Shown one piece after another: positions 46,926 to 58,289 of a stretch of DNA of 64,000 nt (position 1 is the first letter of the stretch; every line of letters begins with the position of its first letter). A program made the translations under genes and the position numbers. The notes under the pieces were generated by a model, which was not told the DNA's origin, ran no database searches, and saw only the letters and a program-made list of their open reading frames with translations. The DNA lies in the NCBI GenBank assembly GCA_933207985.1, contig OW240921.1:92823537-92887536 (forward strand). Direction: 5' to 3'. Source of the DNA: Pelobates cultripes (lineage: Eukaryota; Chordata; Amphibia; Anura; Pelobatidae).

Positions 46926-47794
46926 TACTTCTGTGGAAGAAACGACCAACTTCTTAGAATCCATGGAACTAGCTGATCCTAATTCTCACCCAACTGCAGG
47001 GGTATCAGGAGTGTCCTGGAACCCCACTACCATCACCCCCTTTGTGCTGAGAGCTGGAGGCCCACAGACCACAGTAACCTGATCACAGCATGGGGGAATC
47101 ATAGTGATCGCCAGAGTTTGACTAACAGCAGTTTCTGTGCAATTATGTCCAATATGCTGGTTCTGAAAAGTTATTGTTCTCTCCTCACTTTATTAAGACC
47201 ATAATTTTCTTTTATCTACTTATCTCTCGCTAATATGAGGACTAAGAGCCGACAACTACAATACCCAACACGCAACATAGAGGCGACTTTACCCACATAG
47301 ACTGACAGATGATGGAGAACACTTCCAAACCCCTCCCCTCCATCCCCCCCAGTACCCACATAGTTAGGGGTAATCGAACCTACGGTTGAGGCATTCTCAC
47401 ACCACTACTAATCCTGACTAGACACTACCACTCACTCACACACAATCTCTAATACTACACTCTGCCTTTCCCTAAAACCACGCACCTCAATACGGGGTAC
47501 AATACTTCTTCATCTACGCTCACCTTATGCACCAATAACGCTATGTCCCTCTGTTACCTTCACAAGCATAACTCTCACATCACACAGGTAAACCTCAGAT
47601 GATATTCACACACAACCCTGGCATTCTTATGATCACTCCTTACGAGGACCCGGCTGATACTCCTGTAAAATGTAAAATAGTACTTTGTCCACATCAGGTA
47701 TATATCTATGCATGTCTTTCATTCTGTAATGATGGTTTTAATTGCTTACTGTGTCTGATAAAGCACTACAAAAATAAAAATAAAAATTATAAGA
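46926..47794 (+). other. 3' region of the ORF2-less L1-type element
   Basis: This holds the residue of the ORF1 3' flank and an untranslated tail, C/A-rich at 47280-47580. No reverse transcriptase or endonuclease motif can be read on either strand. It ends with the A-rich tail and the right target duplication. Confidence 0.6.
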
Positions 47795-47809
47795 AGAAAT
47801 TGTTTAATG

Positions 47810-48510
47810 CATTTAATGTATTTGGAAAAATATGCTAGTTGTGGCAATTTATTTCTTTAGAACTGCTTGTGTCAGGTAATGTACATTGTCAGGGTCGTCT
47901 GTTCACTTGAATGAAAAAAATGGTAGGCACGCCTTTTAGACGGTTATCAAGGTAATGTTTTCTGCTTGGGTTTCATCAAGTCTCCTGTTAAAGAGATATT
48001 CTAATTTATTTTAACATAATATCCATTTTTCTTTAAAAAAGTTGATAGTGACAGAATTTGGCCACGGCCCAGCCATAAATACACCAATTTAATGGAATAT
48101 AATTCCTAATAACATTTATGTCGATCTAATTTTGAATGCGTAGCTAATTTTCTCTCTAAGAAAACTGAAACCTAATAATTTGATGTCAAACAACTGGCAC
48201 CTTGAAATTCTGACTCACAGTAGCTATTTTTGCAAACAAATCATCCAACTAAATTTTTGCTGCATAGGTCCCTTTGTCCTTACTTTAGTTTACAGCAAAA
48301 TGATTGTATCAAAGGCAAAATAGCATCATATTTTGTAAGTGCCATTAACAGAAAAGGATTAAGCTCCCATGAGCCTCTAGGTTAGGTTACCTTTTTGACT
48401 CTCCCAACCCCACCCCTTCATTCTTCACATAGGGATGGTAAATGGGGACAAGCAAATTAATGGTTCTGTGGCCTCTGTTTAACACTTGGGTCCAAAGGGG
48501 CCACCTAGGT
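47810..48510. other. Non-coding stretch, nothing recognised
   Basis: No gene or repeat family recognised. Confidence 0.5.
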
Positions 48511-49009
48511 CAGGAGCGTACCTAGAAAATTTGGCACCCGGGGCGGGTCCTATTTTTGGCATTCCCCCTTACTCCCCCCCTCAACTTTAAATATAAAAAC
48601 AACTAAAAAAATGTTTTAATGTATTTAGCACTAAGCAATGTTTGTGATGTATTGAATGTATGCATGTTTTTGTATGGAGTATATGTGAGTGAATGTAGCG
48701 GTGTGTTTGTATGTAGTGTTGGAGTTTGAATGCAAGCATGCATTTGTGTGTTGTGTGGTATTTGTGGTATTTGAATGCAGTGGTATGGTTATATATAATG
48801 GTGGGGTTTGTATGTAGTGTTGACGTTGAAATGCAAGAGTGTATTTGTGTGTAGTGTTGGCTAAATTTTTAGATGTCTGCACATATACACATACACGGAC
48901 ATAGACACCCAAACACAGATACACATTGACTACACATTTGCATATAATTCACATTAGCCACCCAGATTTCGTGTTGTGGGCTGGCTGACACCTCTTAATT
49001 TCAATCTTT

Positions 49010-49289
49010 GTTTAGCAGATAACTCCTCTATTTGCTATCATTTGTGGGATTGCCATATTTAAGGACACCAAATAAGGTGCTATCTGCTAAACAGTACCCT
49101 CATTTGGTATCTTTTAAATATGGAAATCTCACATACGGGCACCAATTCAGGGAATGATCTACTAAACAGCTAGGATAAAAAAAGCCCTTTTCTTATTTTC
49201 AGTTGTTTAGTAGATAAATCCCTTATTTGTTATCCTTATGTGGGATTGCAATATTTGAGGACAGGAAATAAGGGAGCTATCTACTAAAC
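49010..49289. repeat. Three consecutive palindromic units
   Basis: GTTTAGCAGATA...TATCTGCTAAAC (49010-49092), a related middle unit ending ATCTACTAAAC (about 49085-49167), and GTTTAGTAGATA...TATCTACTAAAC (49205-49289) are each near-palindromes of 80-90 bp. They share CAAATAAGG-like and GTGGGATTGC.ATATTT blocks; the middle unit is in the opposite sense. Confidence 0.7.
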
Positions 49290-50185
49290 ACATACGCAGA
49301 GATACACACAATCACACACATAATCACAGATATACACAAGCACAATCACTGACCCACACACATACAATCACAGACACACAATCACATACACACACAAACA
49401 TTACATACATACACACATTTAATAAGTAAGAGGTCCACCCAGCCTCCCTACCTTGCTCTAGAAGGGCTGGAGTGGATCCTCAGACCCTGGTGGTCAGTGG
49501 TTGCTGCTGGGATCTCTGTGCTCTTTTGCACAGGTCCATCGCACGCCCTGTAATGACGCCGAGGCCGTGATGAAATCATATCCTGGCTGCCGGCTCACTG
49601 CAGGACGAAGACCGTCAGACACAGTCAGATGCACACAGTCCCACACACAGTCACTCACACACAGTTACAGGCAGACAGTCAAATACACAGGCAATCACAC
49701 AGGCAGACAGTCACACATACACAGATTCACAGACAGTCACACACACAATCACAGACAGTCACACATACACACAACAGTCACACATACACACAACACAGTC
49801 ACAGACAGTCACACACACACACACACAATCACAGGCAGTCACACACACACACAGTCAGTCACTCACACACACACACACACAATCACAGGCAGACACACAC
49901 ACACACACAGAGTAACACAGACAATCACAGGCAGACAGTCACACACACACAGTGACACACACAATCACAGGCAGACAGTCATACATACACATAACACAAT
50001 CACAGACAGTCACACACACACACACACACACACAGTCAGACAGTCACACACAGAGTCACACAGACAATCACACAGACAATCACAGGTAGACAATCACAGG
50101 CAGTGACACACACACACAAGCAGACAATCACACACAGTCAAAGACAGTCACAATCACAGTTACACACACACAGCACACACTCTCT
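49290..50185. repeat. CA-rich degenerate microsatellite arrays
   Basis: Two arrays (about 49290-49420 and 49617-50185) of CACACA mixed with CAGTCACA, CAGGCAGACAGTCA and ACAATCACAG words. Long plus-strand ORFs here (to 201 codons, T/H/S/Q-rich) are by-products. Confidence 0.9.
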
Positions 50186-50565
50186 CACTTACAGTAAGCT
50201 TGGGCTGGAGGAGGTGTGGATTCAGTCCCTCTGGCTCCTGTGCTGTAGTTGGGGAAGCAGGGACTCCTTCCTGCTTCCCCTCTGTGTGCAGCAGTATAAG
50301 ACTGCATTTAGCTCCGCCCCCCCATCCGGTTTGGCTCCGCCCCCGCAGACAATCTGGCTCCGCCCCCAAATCTCTGTGCAGGTCTCCTGCTATATTCCCA
50401 GCCCCTGCGTGTGAGCTGTGTCGGCTGCCCAGTGCCTTTGCTGCTATGGCACCTGGTGCAGCCACACAGCTCACAGACTCCTAAGCCTGGCCAGCCCTGG
50501 TGGCACCCCCCTACCTGATGGCACCCAGGGCGGACCGCCCAACCCCCCCCCTTAGTACGCCACTG

Positions 50566-51437
50566 CTTATGGTTATTCCTGGTCTGGCCATTAATCTATA
50601 CAGTAAATCGGTCTTACATGGAGGAGATAACTCGGAAAAGTGAAGAGAAAGACTGAGTTTCAGGAAAGGGGAAGCATGCTGACACTTGTTCTATGCAGAG
50701 GCATTTATAACCACAAATAGGCATTTTCCCTGCAATACCGCATAAGTCTGTTCACGTTATATTCATTTTTATCCTCGATACTGATGTTGGGTTCCTCAAA
50801 GAACTGCAGTCTTATTCCCCCATAAACTCCCAAACTGCGAACAGTAAATTTCAACACTCAAAACTGTCCACTTTCATTCAAATATGTAAAAACAAATAAC
50901 TGTGAACAGGGGATGTGAATTACAGGAAACTTCTACTGAACCTTATCATCTCAATATAGAAATGATCAACGTAACAAAATGAAAAATGTAATGCTATAGC
51001 ATATGATATTTACTTTAGTCATTAGGACTTAGATTTTTATCATCAACATGTTCAAGTAAATTGTTTCACATGCAAAACCATGTATAATAAAATCTGTATT
51101 TAAAATAGGTATGATTTTTCTTTAAAAAAAATTTTTTACCACTTCTATCGCTACAAACAACAAAAGAACACTGTAAACAACATTTCCATTACACTTCATT
51201 CTACTATGCAGGTATGGTTCTTTGAGAATACAGACACATTGTTGACACAGTGATTTTCCTACACTCTCATCAAGTACAATCTTTTATCTCTTTTTTCTTT
51301 TTAATAGTAAGTCACTGAAAACAAAGATCAACAGCCTTGATAATTTGTAAATATATAAATCCAATACATTAATATAAATAATATAAGTATTAGATTGTTT
51401 TCTACGGGGGCCTGAATATTAGGCAACTTTTATGAGC
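50566..51437. other. Non-coding stretch, nothing recognised
   Basis: AT-rich, no gene or named repeat. Confidence 0.5.
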
Positions 51438-51485
51438 TTAATGGGATACTATAAGTGCCAGGAATAGAATGCTGTATATACTATA

Positions 51486-53063
51486 CACCCTGTTCCAAAT
51501 TATTATGCAAATTCTATTTAAGTGTCACAAATATTAAATAGTTTGTTTTTCAGTTTAACTCATGGATGGCATTGTGTCTCAGGGTTCTTTTGATCACTGA
51601 AAACAAGCTTGGACACCTGTGATAATTAGATTGTCAGGTGAGCCCAATTTAAGGAAAAACTACTAAAGGAGGGTGTTCCACATTATTAAGCAGAGCATTT
51701 CACGCAATATGGGGAAGAAAAAGGATCTCTCTGCTGCCGAAAAGAGTGAAATAGTTCAATGACTTGGACAAGGTATGAAAACATTAGATATTTCACAAAA
51801 ACTTAAGCGTGATCATCACACTTTTAAGAGATTTGTGGCTGATTCAGAGCACAGACGGGTTCGTGCAGATAAAGGCACATTGAGAAAGATTTCTGCCAGA
51901 TCCATGCATGGGATCAAGAGAGACGCTGCTAAACTACCATTACATAGCAGCACACAGATATTTGAAGCTGCTGGTGCCTCTGGAGTCCCACGGACATCAA
52001 GGTCTAGAGTCCTCCAGAGTCTTGCAACTGTGCATAAACCTTCTATTCGGCCACCACTAACCAATGCTCACAAGCAGAAACGGCTGCATTGGGCAGAAAA
52101 ATACATGGAGACTAATTTTCAAGCAGTCCTGTTCACTGATGAGTGCCATGCAACCCTGGATAGTCCAGATGGATGGAGTAGTGGATGGTTGGTGGATAGC
52201 CACCCTGTTCCAACAAGGCTGCGTGTCAGCAAGGCGGTGGTGGAGTCATGTTTTGGGCCGGAATCATGGGAAGAGAGCTGGTCGGCCCCTTAAGGGTCCC
52301 CGAAGGTGTAAAGATGACCTCTGCAAAGTATGTGAAGTTTCTGACTGACCACTTCCTTCCCTGGTACAGAAGGAAGAACTATGCTTTCCGTAATAAAATC
52401 ATCTTCATGCATGAAAATGCACCATCTCATGCTGCAAAGAATACCTCTGCATCAATGGCTGCTATGGGGATAAAAGGAGAGAAAGTCATGGTGTGGCCTC
52501 CATCCTCCCCTGACCTCAATCCTATTGAGAACCTTTGAAGCATCCTCAAGCAAACTATCTATGAGGGTGGGAGGCAGTTTACATTCAAACAGCAGCTCTC
52601 GGAGGCTATTCTGACATCTTGCAAACAAATTCAAGCAGAAACTGTCCAAAAACTCACCAGTTCAATGGATGCAAGACTTGTAAAGCTGCTATTAAATAAG
52701 GGGTCCTATGTTAAAATGTAATGTGACATGTTAAAATGTTTAAAAAGTTAAAATGTTGTTATAAGTTTGATTGAAATAGCGTTTGATTTCAGTAAATATG
52801 CTGCAAACACAACAAATGACAATTTTCAGTTCTTTACAACCTATAAAGTGTTTTGAAACTTACTGTGCGTAATAATTTGGAACAGTGCATTGCAAGTTTT
52901 TTATGTTTAAAAAAAATACTGTTATTGTTAGGAGGTTTGTTCAATAAAATTTGAATTGTACTCTTAATAGTTGATAACATGAGAATTATGCTGACCGTTA
53001 TTTACATGAATTATTTAGGTAAATGAGAAAAATATCATTTGCATAATAATTTGGAACAGGGTG
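51486..53063 (+). mobile_element. Tc1/mariner-superfamily transposon (Tc1-like), 1578 bp
   Basis: The target duplication is TA (51484-51485 and 53064-53065). The terminal 27 bp (51486-51512 and 53037-53063; outer part CACCCTGTTCCAAATTATTA) are perfect inverted repeats. Inner, imperfect copies of the same motif lie at about 51674-51692 and 52863-52885, giving the IR/DR layout (two direct repeats per terminus) known in several Tc1-like elements. A single transposase gene fills the interior. Confidence 0.95.
51709..52721 (+). pseudogene. Tc1-like transposase, inactivated
   Basis: The start at 51709 reads MGKKKDLSAAEKSEIVQ, then a TGA stop (51760-51762), then the paired-type DNA-binding helices (TLRKISARSMHGIKRDAAKL). 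The catalytic domain follows: LFTDECHATLDSPDGW with the first aspartate; after a frameshift near 52250, FMHENAPSHAA, where the usual second aspartate of HDN is glutamate; then SPDLNPIENL with the third acidic residue and a TGA in place of the usual tryptophan (about 52537). It ends at 52721. The length fits a 330-340 residue family. At least two stops, one frameshift and an altered catalytic residue show that it is dead, even though the termini are perfect. Confidence 0.92.
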
Positions 53064-53500
53064 TATATGCTGTAAATGCTATAGCTCCCTCTGCCTCCCC
53101 CCTCCTTCGCACCACCCCCCTCACCCCAAGTAAATAAAGGGTTAAATAAAGGGTTAAATAAAGGGTTAAAAACCCTTTATTTACTTACCTTTTCCGAGTG
53201 CAGATGTCCCTCAGCACTGGGCCAATGCTCCACCCCATCCGACGGCCCGCAATGAGTGGGTGATAATGCTCATGCGCGGCAAATGCCACGCGCGCATTAG
53301 ACCTCCCCATAGAAAAGCATTGAATCAATGCTTTCCTATGGGGAAAAATCTAACGCTGAATGTCCTTATGCAGAGTGTGAAGACGTACAGCGTCAGATAC
53401 CGGACCAAAGATCTGTTTCGATTCAGGTAGCCATCTAGTGGTAGACAGCCATTGTGGGCAGACTTTGAGCTGCAATGTAAAAAAAATCTGAAAGTATAAA

Positions 53501-53814
53501 ACAAAGCATAATAGAACAAATAATAATCTTAGATTAAAAACTGATATTTGCATTTAGAAATATGTGGTTTATTGCGAAAGCAGTAATGGGTGAGTGCAAA
53601 ATATAGTAAAAAAAGACACCTGATATTAATCCTTACTTTTGTAAAGATTTTTTATCTTAGGGGAAGCTCAGCAGTTACTCTGGATCCCACTGTTCTACCA
53701 TCCTACAGCTAACCTGGGTATTCTGACAGACACCGGCATCAGGTAAGAAAAAAAGCAGTACTACCTTATTAATTAAAAATCAAAATTGTAAAGTGCTTAG
53801 AGCTTTCCGGAATG
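53501..53814. other. Non-coding stretch, nothing recognised
   Basis: Short AT-rich spacer between the T2 copy and the LINE remnant. Confidence 0.4.
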
Positions 53815-54470
53815 TTCTGTGGTGCTAACCTAAGCTGCATAGTTACATAGCATTCTATCCCCCTCTGAGATGCCTTTTTACTTAAGAAAATAAATACAGT
53901 TTTTCAAACTGTTCTTCATTAGAGATGTCGCGAACCGTCCGCGAACGTCTCGCGAACGGTTCGCCACGGTTCGCCACGAGCTGTTCGTGGCGAACTCCGG
54001 TCAGCTGACACGTCCCGGCCAATCTCCAGCAGATCCTCCCTCCCAGACCCTCCTACTTCCTGGACAACATGGATGCTGTCCAGGAAGTAGGAGGGTCTTG
54101 GAGGGAGGGTCTGCTGGAGATTGGCTGGGACGTGTCAGCTGACCGAAGTTCGCCGCGAACAGCTCGTGGCGAACCGCGGCGAACCGTTCGCGAGAAGTTC
54201 GCGAACGGTTCGCGACATCTCTATTCTTCATATGTACCGTTTTCCATTCCCCTTATTAATTTTGTAGCTCTTCTCTCCACTTTTTCTAGTTCTGCAACAT
54301 CTCTCTTTAAAACTGGAGAACAAAATTGCACAGCATTATCAAGGTGGGTTCTTACCATTGATTTACAAAAGGCAAAATTATGTTTTAATCCCATGACCAA
54401 TAGTTGTTTTGCTGTTTGTCTTAAATGGTTTTTATTTTGATTGCAAAGTAATATCGAACATCTCACAAAT
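53815..54470 (-). pseudogene. Rex1/CR1-like LINE reverse transcriptase C-terminus, split by a MITE
   Basis: The minus strand from 54466 reads KSMVRTHLDNAVQFCSPVLK, DVAELEKVERRATKLIRGM and NGTYEE. It then meets the hAT MITE (53920-54223 plus the 8-bp duplication) and, beyond it, continues with the F.KLYLFS..KRHLRG text expected to follow (YEERLK.L.lFSLE.RRLRGD in related proteins). It is a short C-terminal piece of a jockey-superfamily LINE with stops. The left limit is approximate. Confidence 0.75.
53920..54223. mobile_element. Palindromic hAT MITE, 304 bp
   Basis: The perfect 8-bp duplication TTCTTCAT lies at 53912-53919 and 54224-54231. The ends are TAGAGATGTCGCGAACCGT and its inverted partner. 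The whole element is one near-perfect hairpin of about 150-bp arms that meet at CCAGG/CCTGG near 54070, and it is rich in CGCGAAC words and so in CpG. It interrupts the LINE remnant. Confidence 0.93.
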
Positions 54471-55241
54471 TAAGACAATAGACATGTTCGCCTAAGTAGA
54501 GGCATAGCTGGTCTGTATGTAAATAGTATATACGTAAACAAATCAGACCCCGTGTGTGTTCGGAACAAAAATTTTCAGTACATCAAGGTAAACATGTGGG
54601 TCAAAAGATGTCATATAATGATGTAACCAAATGTCGACAATTATAGACAAAAGTAACTGACATGGCAATATTTGTTTTGCTGTTTGGACACATGCAACAA
54701 CTGTTTATAGATACAGTGTTAGTGTCAATAGGGAAAGAGTTAAACGTCTATTCTCTTATAACTACCATCAATCAAAGCCATGTCAACGTGGCCAAACCCT
54801 TGCAGAATATGATGAATAATGATGGCTTCACAACTAGACAGCCAAGCATGGCTATGAATTCTAGGTCCCCCACCTCCTAATGAGAGACTGGAAATTCTTA
54901 TACACAAGACTGACATATCTGAATTTAAAGTAAGAGTCACACATAGCAGATTGACATCCAATATTCTGGAAAAACGAAACATTGTGACTAAATTGCATGT
55001 ACTCTAGCACTGCAAAAAATAGATTCTTACGTGTCTTTTCGCACATCTTCCTCCTAGAAGCAGAACAAAAACACAATTGTACAAATAAAGTGAAGGCATC
55101 ATTATTTTTCAGTCCTTAAAAGCAAAGTCCTCATTAATTGTGGTACCTGTAAGTAGAGATTTTTTTTTATATTTATTGGTGGATTTTGCAGTAGTAAAAG
55201 TTAGTGAACAAATGTCATAACACCATATTTAGTATTACACA
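54471..55241. other. Non-coding stretch, nothing recognised
   Basis: No repeat family or gene recognised. Confidence 0.5.
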
Positions 55242-55921
55242 TATGATGTGTGTTAGGAAAAAAATCCAGCCAATTTTAATATAATGAGTTTGAACGGTTT
55301 GCATGATAACGATGTAACCTGGCAGCCAAGGAGAGTGGACTGGAATGTGCATGCGTGAACAATGACGACTTCACTGTACAAGACAGTGGGGGCGCTAGAT
55401 GCTGTTGAGTGAGCATTTTTACTGTGTGGCCTTTGCATTCAAAATGGCTGAGCGAGTAGAGCAACGAATATGCATCAAACATTTTGTTTAAGATTGAACA
55501 CTCCTCCACGGATGATTCAGAAGGCTTTCGGGAACAATGCAATGAGTACAGCGCAAATAAAAGTGTGGCATTAATGCTTTAAAGATGGTCAAGAATCTGT
55601 TGAAAGATTTGGCACCCTGCAACTTCTGGGTTTTCCAAAAACTAAAATCACCTTTGAAAGGGAAGAGATTTCAGACTGTCAATGAAATTTAGATAAATAC
55701 GACGAGGCAGCTGATGGCGATTCCAACAAAGGAGTTTGCAGAGTGTTTTGAACAGTGGAAGAGACACAGGGAGAACTGTGTGAGGTCCCAAGGTGCCTAC
55801 TTTGAAGAGGGTGGAGGCGTCATTGTCCTATGTACAATGTTTTTTGTATCTTGTATCTTCTTCAATAAATGTCTCTATTTTTCATATTAAATGGCTGGAT
55901 ACTTTCTGGACAGACCTCGTA
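55242..55921 (+). mobile_element. mariner-like transposon, internally deleted
   Basis: The right end GGATACTTTCTGGACAGACC followed by TCGTA (to 55921) and the left end TATGATGTGTGTTAGGAAAA (from 55242) are imperfect inverted repeats with TA at the edges. At about 680 bp it is roughly half of a full mariner, and the missing part is the middle of the transposase. Confidence 0.75.
55444..55845 (+). pseudogene. mariner transposase relic (N- and C-terminal ends joined)
   Basis: MAERVEQRICIKH at 55444 is the N-terminal DNA-binding start of a mariner transposase, and decayed text follows (HSSTDDSEGF, frameshifted). At about 55605 it jumps to LAPCNFWVFPKLKSPLKGKR and CFEQWKRHRENCVRSQGAYF, the C-terminus. 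The first two catalytic aspartates are deleted. The third, normally in a P-S/C-D-F/Y context, is asparagine here (PCNFW). Also has stops and frameshifts. It cannot be active. Confidence 0.85.
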
Positions 55922-58181
55922 CACTGATGTTATAGAGTATTAGAAAGAAGGAAAGTTTCTAAAATTACTTTAGGTAACCTAAGAAGTATTTGGTAAAGTT
56001 AGTATTCCATTAAGGAGAACATGGTTATTTGCAGGGTTGAAAAGTATTATCGTCTTATAATTATAAAAGTGATGCAAAGGTGATGTTGTTGTTTAAGTGA
56101 GCGGGTAAAAACGGCACACCTTCAGGATAAGCCGTTGTGTCGTAGCATTGTTCAGATAGACTGACTGTTGCAACAAATATCTTAGTAGTCAACTAGCCAT
56201 GTAGTAATGATCAAAATGCATGAGATGAAAGCATAGGGATGGACCAGTCATGTACCAAAGGGTTGTAATCCTAAGACCCTTGATAGTGTCACAAGTAAAC
56301 ATGTAGGACTGATTTCTTTCAACTTAGTAAGGGTTTACACTGCTAAGTGGATATCAATTTCCAATAGTCTTCAATTGCGGAAAAGCTATTCAGTAAGTGT
56401 AGTAAACACTTACTCTGCTACAAGAACACAGACATGCTTTTTTGAAGTGTTTTCTTTTTATGTGGAACCATCAGAACAGTTGTTTTAAAAAAAGATTATT
56501 CTCTGAACAGTGATCTGCAGTGAGATGACAATCAAGTTGAAAAAAATGATTGAAAAAATGCCAAATGAGAAAAAACTTGGCACCTGTGTTGGGTTTAAAG
56601 TTTCCATCCAGTCGTCAGATGACCAGAACGCACTGTTCGGTGAAATAACCCATGTATTAACTAGTTATGAATCCGATTCCCAAGTCATTAACCTAAGGAG
56701 CCCTAGGGGGTTAAAATGACTGGTTACCTATTGAATGGCATCATCTAAGCCCTATATTTGTTCAGGAAGACTAGAATGATGTCATAGATGAGAAAAAGAT
56801 GTCCCCAGCCCAACTGATTATTTTAATGAGCACATAGCTGAAATTTCCTAGCACAAACACACTTACAAACAGAGGTTTATTTCTCCACATAATCCCCCAG
56901 CCTTGCCTAGCTTGTGACTGTGTTTGTAAGAGTTGCTGTAAACAAAATTCTACCTTTCACAAAGATGTCACTTATTGCACTGGCCTTGGGTCTTGCTAGA
57001 ATTAGTGTTTACAGCTACATTACCTAACCCATTGCTAAGCACTAGAGAACACTGGGGGGTCTGTTTGCTAAACAGTGGGCTATGGTGATTGGACAGACAA
57101 TTTAGACCAAAATAGAACATTTAGGGAAAAATAAACTCCATCTTGGCTGAGATGAGAATATTTTATAACTCTGGAAGGTCGGCCTAAATTTTCCAAGTTG
57201 GTGTGCAGTCCATAACCCACTATTCAGTAATATCACTTTGAAGATTCTTCCTCACAGAGTGTAAAACAAAGGCTGCTGATTTAATACAATCTACCAGGAC
57301 TAGACACGATATTTACTAGGAGAATTCGCAAAATTAATTGCTTGCCCTTAAAAGTCACGTCTCAAGTATAGTTATTAAATTACAAGGACAGATGGGATAT
57401 ACATGGAAAAAAAATACAGGTTATCAAATTTCAAAGTCTACAAAAGAAAAATGGTAGTAGGTGACCTAATTAGTTCTTACCTACACGTTTTCACTGATCA
57501 CAGTTTAAATAATAGATGTAGTGTGTCATCAAGGTCTTTCTTTTCAACAGGATAGCCACATTGAGAAAGGTCTTTTCACTCAGTGAGTGCATGGAAAAAT
57601 TAATTGAGAGGAAAAACAAGAGAAATACAATTGTATCTTAAATTACATGTCCGTCCCTTTGAACAGGGCCAATTACCTCTGCCAACTGGCCTATCCCCTT
57701 TACCCCCTACCATCGGTGTCCTGATTCTCTGTTTGGACATATGGAAACGTATTTTAGTAAATTGCAATCCACCGGCTTGTTCTCTTTACTCCCCTTCCCA
57801 ATGGCGTCCTGATTTTTTTGCCATCACAATCCAGTTCAGCCCTGGCAGAGTGATGTCATGCATTGCATTAGAAACAGAAGTACTGATTCTAATGTCACTA
57901 ATTTGAAACGCATTTCAGTTCATTATGCACCATCATGTTACACTTTGTAAAGATGTGATATGAGCCAGGGACAGGCATAGACAGAGTGTTGATGTATAGC
58001 ATGCTTTTCAATGCACAAATACCCCAACATTGTTAAAAGAAGTTCATTTTACGTAGGGCTTAAGAGAGGTGACATAAATTCGTTGTCATTGAAGCATTCT
58101 ATATAAATATTTACAATGGTTCATACAGATATAGCGCAGTAAGGTTTAACTGGCACACACTGTGACTGTAACATAAATTCC
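55922..58181. other. Non-coding stretch, nothing recognised
   Basis: About 2.3 kb without a supported gene or repeat. Short ORFs (for example plus 57604-57906) show no domain. Confidence 0.5.
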
Positions 58182-58289
58182 TTAAAGAGCAACTGTCATA
58201 TTTTTGTTCATTAATTTGCTCCAGAAAAGCCTTGACACATTTACATCGATGTTTAATTCATGTAAGTAAATTTTCTGTAACAACACATT
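58182..58289 (+). mobile_element. Possible T2-type terminus fragment
   Basis: TTAAAGAGCAACTGTCATA at 58182 resembles a T2-type left terminus. No matching right end. Weak. Confidence 0.3.

Larger units (their letters stand above)
41101..47794 (+). mobile_element. L1-type element with ORF1 but no ORF2, split by a PLE
   Basis: The perfect 15-bp duplication AGAAATTGTTTAATG lies at 41086-41100 and 47795-47809. The element starts TGGGGGCGGAGC, like the complete LINE at 5975, and ends in an A-rich tail (ACAAAAATAAAAATAAAAA). Outside the nested insert (about 41707-46243) and a CR1 fragment (46825-46925), its own sequence is roughly 2 kb. It contains ORF1 and a 3' region, but no reverse transcriptase. 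That resembles the HAL1 (half-L1) type of non-autonomous element; this is an inference. Confidence 0.85.
48511..50565. mobile_element. hAT-like non-autonomous element, about 2 kb
   Basis: The left end CAGGAGCGTACCTAG and right end CCTTAGTACGCCACTG are inverted with mismatches, and each has an adjacent GC-rich block (GGCACCCGGGGCGG left, GGGCGGACCGCCC right). The right end matches the one at 30017-30032. An 8-bp target duplication was not found, so the superfamily is tentative. The interior has three palindromic units (49010-49289), CA-rich arrays, and no transposase. Confidence 0.6.
51438..53500. mobile_element. T2-type MITE split by a Tc1 element
   Basis: The left end starts TTAATGGGATACTATAAGTG at 51438 and is interrupted at 51485. 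It resumes at 53064 with T2 interior (a TTTACTTACCTTTTCCGAGT block, an inverted AAAGCATTGA/TCAATGCTTT pair, and GTAGCCATCTAGTGGTAG). It also contains a triple GGGTTAAATAAA repeat near 53139-53172. The right terminus is missing; the limit near 53500 is approximate. Confidence 0.65.

Noticed and set aside
49501..50106. 201-codon ORF rich in T, H, S and Q
   Set aside because: Direct product of the CA-rich repeat array; no start context or conserved domain.
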